NCBI GenBank assembly: GCA_039679645.1
Contig: JBDKUO010000068.1
Coordinates: forward strand, 1-33,309
Source of the DNA: Armatimonadota bacterium
Lineage (GTDB): Bacteria > Armatimonadota > UBA5829
Reading direction: 5' to 3'
Length of the DNA stretch: 33,309 nucleotides
Shown here: positions 7,458 to 15,400 of the stretch, one piece after another
Layout: each line of letters opens with the position of its first letter
How positions within the stretch are numbered: the stretch's first letter is position 1
Translations under genes and position numbers: made by a program
Notes under the pieces: generated by a model
Told to the model about the DNA's origin: nothing
Database searches by the model: none
The model's input: the letters and a program-made list of their open reading frames with translations, nothing else

Positions 7458-10166
7458 CTAGTCACCTATGCCCGAAAGCAGTTCATCGTTGTTTAAATAT
7501 CCATAATCTAAAGGCTGAATACACATTAAGACTGGTTCGTGATGCTTTGAGTACAATAGATCAGCAGAAAATGTGGATTCCTTTCTTAGTAACCATCCTG
7601 AGCATTCAGTAGGAATTGCAATCCATACAGCTTCGTCATCAATATCACTGCTGCTCACCCAGATTCTCATTCGACGGTTTGTAACATCCAAGTCCTCTAC
7701 AACTCCAACGATGGGAACTGGTTCGCCTCCCGGCCTTTGTGGCTCATTAGATGGTAGTGGTGTGTCCATCATCCACTTCTCTTTAGGTGGGCCAAACCCA
7801 GCGAAAAGAGTGTCCAAGAAGGCACACTCTGAGGTGCTAAGCTCGTAGGCTTGCCTAAGTATGAAGTCAATCTCAAGGAAGAGCTTTCTTCGATCTTCCG
7901 GTTCGTGCGTGCCAAACAGACTTAGCTCTGAGAGGCGGCGAACCAGTTCAACGATCTGATTTTGCTGAACCTTATCGAAGCAAGGGAAAGGAACCTGTTC
8001 CACCAAAACCGGTGATACCGACCGCGATGCTCCTCGAAAATAGGCCCAAGCGTTGGCAACGGTGCCGTTTACAACTGCCGCAATCTCTTCCAGTGTCGTT
8101 TCGGTTCCTTCATTAGGCACAATGCAGTGCATGTAGTTGGATGGAACCAAGCCAGCTATATCCACACAACCATACAGTCGCCATGGATTCCCGCCGGGTA
8201 TAGCGCGTGCGCTAACGATCACTTTTGACTCTGACATGCGGTTCAAGACACCCAACGATATTGGTTTTGTAAACGTTCCGGGGAACTCGGCATAGAGCCG
8301 ATCCTGCTCAGACCAGTTAGAGCAAAATGCCGCAAGGAACTTTTGCCCTCCGAGCCATTTTCGCCAATGGGGACCGGACTCTCGTTTGCTGAATCGCCCC
8401 CCAGTAGGGGGTTGGCCGCTAAAGACGCTGGCCCGATCTGACAACACACCTCTCTCGCAAAGCCGACTCCACATCTCACCGAGAGGTAGCGTAGAAATCA
8501 CGCACGAATCCCGCCATTCTTTAGCCGCCAATGAGACCTCTGAGAAAGTTGGCCGTCCATGCTGGAGGAGTGCCTCTCGATCATCCTCCCTATGAACCGT
8601 CCATTGAACTTTGACGGGAAAGGCGAATTGTGGAGTCTGCCGTATCTTACGGACGAACATGACCACGGTCGATGCTGATGACATCGGCATCACGTCCCGT
8701 GGCAGATGCCACAATTCGAATATCTCAGCCTTATCCAGTAACAGCCGACGTTGCTGAGCACTTGTGCTGCTATCCAGGAATGTCTCTGGCAGTATCATGG
8801 CCAAAAAGCCATCATCGGCCAGCATATTCAAACTGCTGATCAAGAAAGCAGATGCACGTTCTTCGGAACGAGACCTAAGTTCGCGCATACGCTGCACTTG
8901 GGACTCACCGTCCTCCGCATCACCACCAAATGGAGGATTGCCAACTATGATCGATGGTCTGAGTGAATTGTCGAAATCCTGGGGAAAATACCCGCACTTC
9001 ACTTTCCAGTTGTTCCCTGATGGAAGGCTATGCAGGATCAGAGAGACTGTCGCTATTTCCTTCGCAACGCGATCTGCATCTATGCCGAGTATGTGCTGGG
9101 ACAGATATTCATGGCGCTCAGACGGTGTATACCACTTGGGCAGAAGCTGCTCCAAACGGTCATATGCTGCACGAAGAAATGTTCCAGAACCGCATGTAGG
9201 ATCGAGAATTGTTCTCTGTTCCCGAGGCAACTCTTCCAGCGGAACGCATTGCAATATCTGGCGAGCAAGAGCTGTCGGCGTATAGTGAATGCCGTACTTC
9301 TTACGGTACTTATCATGTGGTGTAAGAAAGACGTTCTCGTATACGTCGCTCAATACCTCGTTTGTAAGTGCCCGAAAAGACATTCCGCACCTGAGAGTCG
9401 TTAGCATATTATCCAAGACACTATAATCCAATACCTCCTCCGCTTCCGGCGGAAAATAGTGAGGAAATAGGCGACGGACACATGGCAGCAATTCCCGAAC
9501 GGATGCTCTTCTCATATCTGATTCGAGTAGGTTTGGGGCCTTCTCAGCAACTGCTTGTGCAGCTACAAGACGAATCGTAGCCTCCAACACTTGATGCTCA
9601 TCTAGTAATACTTTCCTGTCCATCCGCGATCCTTCGGCCACCGCCATTTCCACTCGTTCCTTAAGCAGATTGCCGGTAATATTAAGTGCGTACGCAAGTA
9701 GATCAGGGTCGAAATCAAACAGCGAGTGTTGAAGATAATGGTGATTGCGGGTTTTCGCCTTTAATAAAGTGCGAGGTTCGAATGTTGCAAGGTTGTCCCT
9801 TAGGAATCGCTCAAGTTTATCATAGCCGATTTTTACCGGCTTGGGGATATGATGAGCATTAGAGTGAACTGTATAGAACGTAGTCTCGCGAGGGCTTAGC
9901 AAAGCAGCGATGGGACTCGCCAGATACAGAGACGGCTCTAGAACTTTTCCCACTGCCTTGGATGAATCCACCCAGGTGCCTGTTATACATGCGGTCTGTT
10001 GATCTTTACGTAATGAATCACCAAAAGCGACTAAGTCGACATTAACCCGGACTTTTTGGATAGGTACGGGGACTGGAAAGTCTCGTTCCAAAGCTTCTGA
10101 GGGGTAACCGATTGTTGTAAGAGCTTCGGACAGTATATTAACGGCTTCTTTCTTGTGAACGTTCAT
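7458..10166 (-). CDS. N6-adenine DNA methyltransferase (type IIG/Eco57I-like) of a putative defence pair
   Basis: It is predicted to transfer a methyl group from S-adenosylmethionine to adenine N6 in DNA. In the 902 residues from the ATG at 10166, the SAM motif ILDPTCGSGTF starts at about residue 320 and the catalytic NPPF at about 410. A target-recognition-like region follows (SGQPPTGG, KWLGGQKF, a long variable part, then VEQVPFP), and a roughly 100-residue C-terminal extension has no clear homology. The N-terminal 130 residues look like a degenerate PD-(D/E)XK fold: VDLVAF is present, but the following strand reads ACITGTW instead of ExK, so cleavage activity is doubtful. GGGGGC lies just before the ATG; a TTG at 10181 is possible. 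The stop is 4 nt before the MBL ATG. Confidence 0.85.
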   Translation of the reverse strand: MNVHKKEAVNILSEALTTIGYPSEALERDFPVPVPIQKVRVNVDLVAFGDSLRKDQQTACITGTWVDSSKAVGKVLEPSLYLASPIAALLSPRETTFYTVHSNAHHIPKPVKIGYDKLERFLRDNLATFEPRTLLKAKTRNHHYLQHSLFDFDPDLLAYALNITGNLLKERVEMAVAEGSRMDRKVLLDEHQVLEATIRLVAAQAVAEKAPNLLESDMRRASVRELLPCVRRLFPHYFPPEAEEVLDYSVLDNMLTTLRCGMSFRALTNEVLSDVYENVFLTPHDKYRKKYGIHYTPTALARQILQCVPLEELPREQRTILDPTCGSGTFLRAAYDRLEQLLPKWYTPSERHEYLSQHILGIDADRVAKEIATVSLILHSLPSGNNWKVKCGYFPQDFDNSLRPSIIVGNPPFGGDAEDGESQVQRMRELRSRSEERASAFLISSLNMLADDGFLAMILPETFLDSSTSAQQRRLLLDKAEIFELWHLPRDVMPMSSASTVVMFVRKIRQTPQFAFPVKVQWTVHREDDREALLQHGRPTFSEVSLAAKEWRDSCVISTLPLGEMWSRLCERGVLSDRASVFSGQPPTGGRFSKRESGPHWRKWLGGQKFLAAFCSNWSEQDRLYAEFPGTFTKPISLGVLNRMSESKVIVSARAIPGGNPWRLYGCVDIAGLVPSNYMHCIVPNEGTETTLEEIAAVVNGTVANAWAYFRGASRSVSPVLVEQVPFPCFDKVQQNQIVELVRRLSELSLFGTHEPEDRRKLFLEIDFILRQAYELSTSECAFLDTLFAGFGPPKEKWMMDTPLPSNEPQRPGGEPVPIVGVVEDLDVTNRRMRIWVSSSDIDDEAVWIAIPTECSGWLLRKESTFSADLLYSKHHEPVLMCIQPLDYGYLNNDELLSGIGD

Positions 10167-10223
10167 TTTGCCCCCGAACAAGTCTTTCTATCAGAAAACT
10201 TGCCAGCGTCAGTCAATGCACTT

Positions 10224-10252
10224 AATGTATTACAATACTGGCTTAATGTCAA
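10224..10252 (-). promoter_or_regulatory. Promoter of the methyltransferase-MBL operon with operator-like repeats
   Basis: On the minus strand TTGACA (10247-10252) and TACATT (10224-10229) are 17 bases apart, giving a start near 10217 and a leader of about 50 nt. Around the -10, GTATT-GT-AATAC forms a 5-bp inverted repeat and CATTAAG occurs twice, once on each side of it. This is a plausible binding site for a regulator. Confidence 0.5.
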
Positions 10253-10313
10253 ATCGTGTCAGGATGGATGCCTCTTTTTTTGCATCTTTGGCGGTTTTAT
10301 TGTATGGACATAA

Positions 10314-11147
10314 TTAGTAATTCCTCCACACACACTCTATCCTCTTCTGTCTCTCACCCATCGCCCCAACGCCCTGCAGCCCGCTTGCCCGCGTCCGTCC
10401 GGCAGCTTTGCAGTTGACCTCCCACTCCTGCCGCTGCCAGCCGAGAGTGTCGTATAGCTCGTTGGGATAGCCGGAAAGCATTGCTTTGCCCTTGACATGC
10501 CGCAGCAGCTCCACCAGGTCCTGATGGTCCTCTTCCGTCATTTCGTGCCGGTAGCCGCCAGCGCGGCGAGTGCTCGGCACATAAGGTGGATCGAGATAGA
10601 AAAACGTCTCCGGCGTGTCATATATTTTGAGAATCCGGCGGAAGTCGTAGCACTCTATCTCTACTCTGCTGAGCCTCTCAGAAATGAGCGGAAGCATACA
10701 GAGCACATTCTTGTAGGCCGACGCTTTTTCGGCCATCCCGCGCGATGAAGAAGTAACACCCAGGCCGAAAGCATTACCGACTATACCGCTGAAACTGAAC
10801 CTGGCCAGCACAAAGAACCTGCGCGCTCGCTCAACCGGATCGGTGTCATCATTGAGATGCTGGCGGCAGAAATTGTATTCCTCCCGGCTGTAAGGGCTGA
10901 GCCAGGCGCGCTGGTAGAAGTCGGCAAACTGGGTCGGATCGCGGAGGACTCGAAAGAAATTGACCAGGTCGCCGTCAAGATCATTGTATACCTCAACCGG
11001 ACTGGGGTCCTTAGATAATAGTAGCGAGCCGCCTCCGCCGAACGGCTCGACATAGGTATGATGCTCGGGGAAGAGTGGAAGAAGCTTTTTGGCAAGCAGC
11101 TGCTTGCCGCCAAACCACTGAATTGGGGAATGAAGTTTTGTGGACAT
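10314..11147 (-). CDS. dam: Phage DNA adenine methylase, D12 (Dam) class
   Basis: It methylates adenine in DNA, typically at GATC or a related short site. The 277 residues show IQWFGGKQ at 9-16, the SAM-binding VEPFGGGGS at 33-41, DLDGDLVNFFRVLR after it, and the catalytic DPPY at 186-189 with the following STRRAGGYRHEMTEEDH typical of D12 enzymes. The ATG at 11147 has GGAGG 5 nt upstream; an earlier GTG at 11171 is less likely. It is the last gene of the prophage late region, behind the amidase terminator and a LexA-like box. A prophage solitary methylase may protect phage DNA from host restriction or alter host expression. Confidence 0.9.
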   Translation of the reverse strand: MSTKLHSPIQWFGGKQLLAKKLLPLFPEHHTYVEPFGGGGSLLLSKDPSPVEVYNDLDGDLVNFFRVLRDPTQFADFYQRAWLSPYSREEYNFCRQHLNDDTDPVERARRFFVLARFSFSGIVGNAFGLGVTSSSRGMAEKASAYKNVLCMLPLISERLSRVEIECYDFRRILKIYDTPETFFYLDPPYVPSTRRAGGYRHEMTEEDHQDLVELLRHVKGKAMLSGYPNELYDTLGWQRQEWEVNCKAAGRTRASGLQGVGAMGERQKRIECVWRNY

Positions 11148-11164
11148 AATTACCTCCAAAAGCT

Positions 11165-11178
11165 CGAACACTTGTTCG
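11165..11178. promoter_or_regulatory. LexA-type SOS box upstream of dam
   Basis: Read on the minus strand the site is CGAACAAGTGTTCG. This fits the Gram-positive LexA consensus CGAAC-RNRY-GTTYG at every specified position and is a 10-base palindrome with 4 central bases. It lies 18 bp upstream of the dam ATG and downstream of the amidase terminator. I could not find a convincing promoter overlapping it, so its role is inferred. Confidence 0.45.
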
Positions 11179-11189
11179 CTTAATGATGC

Positions 11190-11222
11190 AAAAAAAGAGA
11201 GGCAGAGACACTACTCCCTGCC
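11190..11222 (-). terminator. Rho-independent terminator after the amidase
   Basis: On the minus strand GGCAGGGA pairs with TCTCTGCC (8 bp, one G-U) around a six-base loop at 11201-11222. A T-rich run that includes seven consecutive T follows, ending at 11190. It lies 10 bp after the amidase stop and isolates dam. Confidence 0.75.
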
Positions 11223-11232
11223 CATTAATAAT

Positions 11233-11721
11233 CTACTGCAGATAACCTCTGACCAACTTCCCGAAAGCCTCCCATGGATAATTCTCCGGGTCAGTTTTGC
11301 GGCCTTTCGGAGTGGCGACTGCCGCGTGAGACTGAATGCAGTGGTCGGCGAGCGACAGACCGAACTTTGATATCAGCCAAGCGCACAAGCGAGCCGCAGC
11401 CTGGACTTGCTTTGTAGTCCACGCTTCGCCTGTTTTGTGTTCCTGCTCAATGCCGAACGAGATATCGTTGATGTTTTTGCGCCCGTTCCACGCGCTGACT
11501 CCCGCATGCCAGGTGTAATACTCCGACAACTGAGGATTGAGCTTATAGATCACTCCATCCTTGGTGATGTAGAAATCAGCCGACACGTATGATACTGCCT
11601 TTGTGAGCCAGTTCAGGTCACCCAGAGCATTTCCACCGGAATGATGAAGCACAATCAAGAGTGGCTTTTGCTTTCGCTTACTGAGATTTGCTGCAGGTTT
11701 TTCAATGAAGTTGGGTTGCAA
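11233..11721 (-). CDS. Phage endolysin: N-acetylmuramoyl-L-alanine amidase (Amidase_2)
   Basis: It is predicted to cut the bond between muramic acid and L-alanine in peptidoglycan, releasing phage progeny. The 162 residues contain LIVLHHSGG at 22-30 with the first zinc histidine, YTWHAGVSAWNG in the middle, and the closing SHAAVATPKGRKTDP with the second histidine and the RK-x-DP signature. There is no signal peptide or membrane segment, so export would need a holin. I place the start at TTG 11721 because GGAGGAGG sits 5 nt upstream. Upstream ATG codons at 11745 and 11775 have no ribosome site, and the latter lies inside a perfect hairpin. No separate cell-wall-binding domain is present. Confidence 0.85.
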   Translation of the reverse strand: MQPNFIEKPAANLSKRKQKPLLIVLHHSGGNALGDLNWLTKAVSYVSADFYITKDGVIYKLNPQLSEYYTWHAGVSAWNGRKNINDISFGIEQEHKTGEAWTTKQVQAAARLCAWLISKFGLSLADHCIQSHAAVATPKGRKTDPENYPWEAFGKLVRGYLQ

Positions 11722-11752
11722 GATAACCTCCTCCGTGGTCATCATGACCATG

Positions 11753-11793
11753 GTTCCGAAGGGTACCGTCATCACGACGGTACCCTTCGGAAC
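11753..11793. repeat. Perfect 18-bp inverted repeat upstream of the amidase
   Basis: GTTCCGAAGGGTACCGTC (11753-11770) and its exact reverse complement (11776-11793) are separated by ATCAC. A second small palindrome, GGTCAT-C-ATGACC, lies at 11737-11749. Neither strand has a T run after the stem, so it does not look like an ordinary intrinsic terminator. It falls in the gap between the 107-residue gene and the amidase, where it could limit transcription or protect an RNA end. Confidence 0.85.
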
Positions 11794-11800
11794 AATTTGC

Positions 11801-12124
11801 CTACTGCGCAGCCGCAGTGCCTATTACGGCAGTTGCAGTGGCCGTGGCAGATTTGTGTGTGAACTCGCCGATTCTGTTCTTGACCTCGACGATCAGGTCA
11901 ATGAGCTTGCCTGCGATTGCCATCACCGCCTCGGTAGGAAGCTGGACATCGAGGAGCATTGTTCCTGTCTCCATTCCGATCTCAAGCGCCTTGAGAACTG
12001 TCGCTTTCTTCTCCACGCCAGTGGACTTGTCGTCCTCAAACTCAGTAACGAGCTCCTTGACCGAGCTTACGATTGTCGGCAACGTGCCGATCAGCGCAAT
12101 TGTTTTTGTAAGGTTGACTTTCAT
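11801..12124 (-). CDS. Small phage protein in the lysis region, unknown function
   Basis: The 107 residues begin MKVNLTKTIALIGTLPTIV and contain amphipathic helices (KELVTEFEDD, VEKKATVLKALEIG, VMAIAGKLIDLIVEV). The tail is rich in Ala and Thr (ATATATAVIGTAAA). No strong membrane segment is evident, although the last 15 residues are mildly hydrophobic. The ATG at 12124 has GGAGGG 6 nt upstream and is preferred to an earlier start. It sits between an XhlA-like protein and the endolysin, so a role with the lysis apparatus is possible, but I do not recognise the family. Confidence 0.7.
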   Translation of the reverse strand: MKVNLTKTIALIGTLPTIVSSVKELVTEFEDDKSTGVEKKATVLKALEIGMETGTMLLDVQLPTEAVMAIAGKLIDLIVEVKNRIGEFTHKSATATATAVIGTAAAQ

Positions 12125-12143
12125 TGTTGACCCTCCAGTCAAT

Positions 12144-12172
12144 AAAAAAGCCCGCCTCCGGAGAGGTCGGGC
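12144..12172 (-). terminator. Rho-independent terminator after the tail/XhlA operon
   Basis: On the minus strand GCCCGACCTC pairs with GAGGCGGGC (9 pairs with one bulged A) around the loop TCCG at 12150-12172, followed by TTTTTTATT. It lies about 35 bp after the stop of the 88-residue gene and overlaps the leader of the next gene. Confidence 0.8.
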
Positions 12173-12206
12173 AGTAAAGCCGATGTTGAGTATTTTGTGC
12201 GGAATG

Positions 12207-12473
12207 TCAACGTGATATCAGATACACGATGAGAGCGCCATAGAGAGTGACTGATATTCCCCAGAGCAGATTGAGACTGATCGCCGATGCGCGAGTCTTC
12301 CAGAGCTTTTCGATCTGTTGTTCGGCTGTCTCCATGCGTTTCTTCTCCACTGCACAGCTCGGAATATCACCATCGATTATCTGATCAATCTGCTCTTTTA
12401 TGTGTCCAACATCACCAGCTACGGTGACGAGCAGGTCATGATCAGATAGGTTATTGCGTTCGGATGCAGGCAT
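12207..12473 (-). CDS. XhlA-like small membrane protein, possible holin component
   Basis: The 88 residues have a charged, helical N-terminal part (DVGHIKEQIDQII, KKRMETAEQQIEKLWK) and a single C-terminal membrane segment (LLWGISVTLYGALIVYLI) ending in a final Arg. This is the layout of hemolysin XhlA-type proteins, which work with phage holins and sit next to endolysin genes. AGGAGGGG lies just before the ATG at 12473. It is the last gene before a strong terminator and follows the receptor-binding protein by 24 bp. The assignment rests on architecture more than on sequence. Confidence 0.65.
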   Translation of the reverse strand: MPASERNNLSDHDLLVTVAGDVGHIKEQIDQIIDGDIPSCAVEKKRMETAEQQIEKLWKTRASAISLNLLWGISVTLYGALIVYLISR

Positions 12474-12497
12474 TCAACCCCTCCTAGAATAAATACT

Positions 12498-15400
12498 TTA
12501 ACTCAGCGACTGCCAGTGCTCGCCGTTATCTAGGCTGTAATACTGCAAATTGTCCCCATTGGCGTTCTGATACATCACCCGCCACGATCCATGCGCATCT
12601 GCCACCGCGTCCAAGGCTGGTGTTTGCTCATCGACGGCCGAAGCGATGGTGTAGGGACCAAAAAATGTAAGCGCGGCGTCATGCGACCGGTAGGCCACAA
12701 GATTGCTATCGGAGTTTAGTCCCACGGCCATCACCACCCCCGTCAAGGGGTGGGCGACTACCCTTACGTTCTTAACATTTGCGAGCAATGTCTTTACCTC
12801 CTTGCTGATGAACCCGTCCCGACTATAGGCAGCCTTGGTATCGCTGCCGGAGGTCCAGGCGATTCCCCAGACGCCACGCCCATCGGGAACCTCAAATACG
12901 CAGGGACTTCTCACGTCCGAGGATAGCTCAAGCACGCGCTCCTCCGAGTGCGTCATCCCGCAGTCGTATGTCTGAAAGACTGAGATGCGATCAGCAGTTG
13001 CCATGGCCAGGGCCCCGACCCCGGTCTTACGACTATGCCGATGATCCAGGGCGATCTTTCCAGCGGATACGATCAGCCCGGCGACCCGCGTCCATAATCG
13101 ATTGGCGACGTAGAGGCTGGTCGGTTTTTCATCACCACCCCCCCTAGCAGTCACCATTCCTTCCGTGTTTACCGCCACAGACTGAAAAAATCCGCATGCG
13201 TTAGACTGAGCTGTGGTGGTCTCAATATAGCTTGGCGAGGCGTTTGGCGTTGCGATCTGCACGTCCCCCTCGCCCGGCCTACCATTTGTTTTCCACGCCA
13301 GTCCCCATATTTGCCCGCGATACTGCTTCTGAAACGAGTTCACCTTCCCGGTCGATCCGGGGAAGTGTGACCAGGCCGATACCCAGGGCTGTAAATCCAA
13401 GCCGACATGACCGTTAGCGTCAGCGTAATGTATACCGCTCTCAAGCCAGGTGGCGAAGTCGTTCTCCTGCGCCCAAGCATTCTGACCCCAGCTCGTCTTG
13501 GGCGTGATCGTCACGACACCGTTGAGGGGAAAATTTGCCGGAGTTGCATAATCATCCTGTGGGCAACCACCCCAACCACTGCCCGGCGCCGATATGTTGC
13601 GAATGCGCTCCGGTAAAAACGTATACACCATATCGTAATCAGGCGGGGCGGCCTGGTGATAGCTGCAAATGCCTGCATAGAGTTCCCATATGACCGCGCC
13701 GTCCACGATCAAGTATAATTTTGGTATGGTGGCGATCTCGTCATCCGGATAGCCGCTCGCCGGATCATGCGTGATTACGCCTGTGCTAGGCCATGCAGGA
13801 TCGTAAATATCTCGAATATCGTTCCAGGCGGGCTGATGGGGCAACACAAACACTGCTGCAAATCCGCCCTCGGCACTCGTGCGCCTGTAGAGCCGGACGT
13901 GCTCAAGCCAGTATTCGCAATCAGGTGTCGGGCACTCTATTTTGAGGCTAACAATTCGCCCAACACCCCAACCTGCCGGAAACTCCCAGTCATAGGTCGA
14001 ATCGTTGTTCCGCTTCGCTCTCTCGTCCACGTCATCCCAAAGGCGTTTGTCGAACGGCTGCTCGTAGGGAATGATGGACTGCTGAGTGCTGACCTCGTGC
14101 TCCCCGGCGCTGTCCGGTCTGCACAGGTCTATAAACGATGCGTGGTATGGCAGCCAACAACCAAGATCAAGGTCAGGTGCAGTCGATGAGCCAACGGCGT
14201 GCATACAGGTATAGACAATCGAGTTGTATAAGACATGATCGCCCTGCTTGTATGACCCGCCGGACTCCCAATCAACACCCTCATCGTATACCAAGTCCCA
14301 TCGATGCTGTCCGATGTTGAGTTTTGCGGTCGCGCCGTTGACGCTCGCCCGCCATTTGACGACAGCAAACCGTGTGCCGGTCAGACGGATGTTGTCCGAG
14401 AGCATATCGGAGTCCTCGATATAGGCTGCAGTCACACCCTCACCGACTGTTACATGCTGTGTGCTATCTACCACGTCTGTTGTGCAGTTGTTTGCTGCCC
14501 ACGTCGGCGTTATAAATTGCAATGGCGGATTGGCAACCAACCCCGTTGACACAAAATCAAACTGCAGCGCGTCGGCGGTGTCAAAGTCACTGCACCGGAC
14601 AAGTATTTCGGTATCGTAATATGCTGGGCTGTCCGTCGCCCATAAAGGCTCGCCGTCCGACGTATACATCGGGTTTCCGTTGTCATCGCGCATCTGCTGA
14701 GGGAACGGTTGCCAACACGGGTGGGATGGATGTTCCCCGCTCTTTGTATAATTGTTCTTGAACACACGCAAATCAGTTATAGAGATAATGGCAAGGTTTT
14801 CGCCTGTGACGACTTTTGCTAACCGCAATGTGCCCGACGCAATAGCCGGAGCAGTCGCGCCGTTCGCGAGGACGGTATAAAGCAGCGTCGCGGAACTGTC
14901 GATATCGATATAGATATCCCGCGAATCTGGGTGATTATAGTAAGCGTCCTCTGAGAGTGTCGCCGTGTTTCCGCCAATGTGCGCGACGCCTGCGGCAATC
15001 ATAATGTTGCCATAACCCTCCTGCACCACAAAGCCGCTTTCCACATAATCATTCTGAGCTGTTTCCCCCCACACACTCGGCACGTTCTTCGCTATCAGAT
15101 GTCCGTGCTCTAGGTAATCTGTGAGCGCCGCAATGCTGTTCGGCAAGTCACCGTCTGTCGCGTTCAGAAAGCGCTCCTCCGTGCCGCTGGAGTCCCAGAC
15201 GGAACCGAGGAAGCTGACCATACCGGTATATGTAATTGTCCCTCCGTCAGAGTCAAATTCGATTAACTCGGTATCGCCTACATGCTTCTCGTTTGTCAGG
15301 ATCACAATGTCGTTGCGAGCTTCGCCGTCCATGTTCTGCACTTGCCCGGCATAGTCCACTGTGTATGCTCCGCAGTAATCGTGAATGGCAGCCATCGCCT

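Noticed and set aside
10255-10290. Hairpin GATGC...GCATC near the end of dam as a terminator
   Set aside because: The stem is only 5 bp and the T run lies in the loop, so it does not form a normal terminator.
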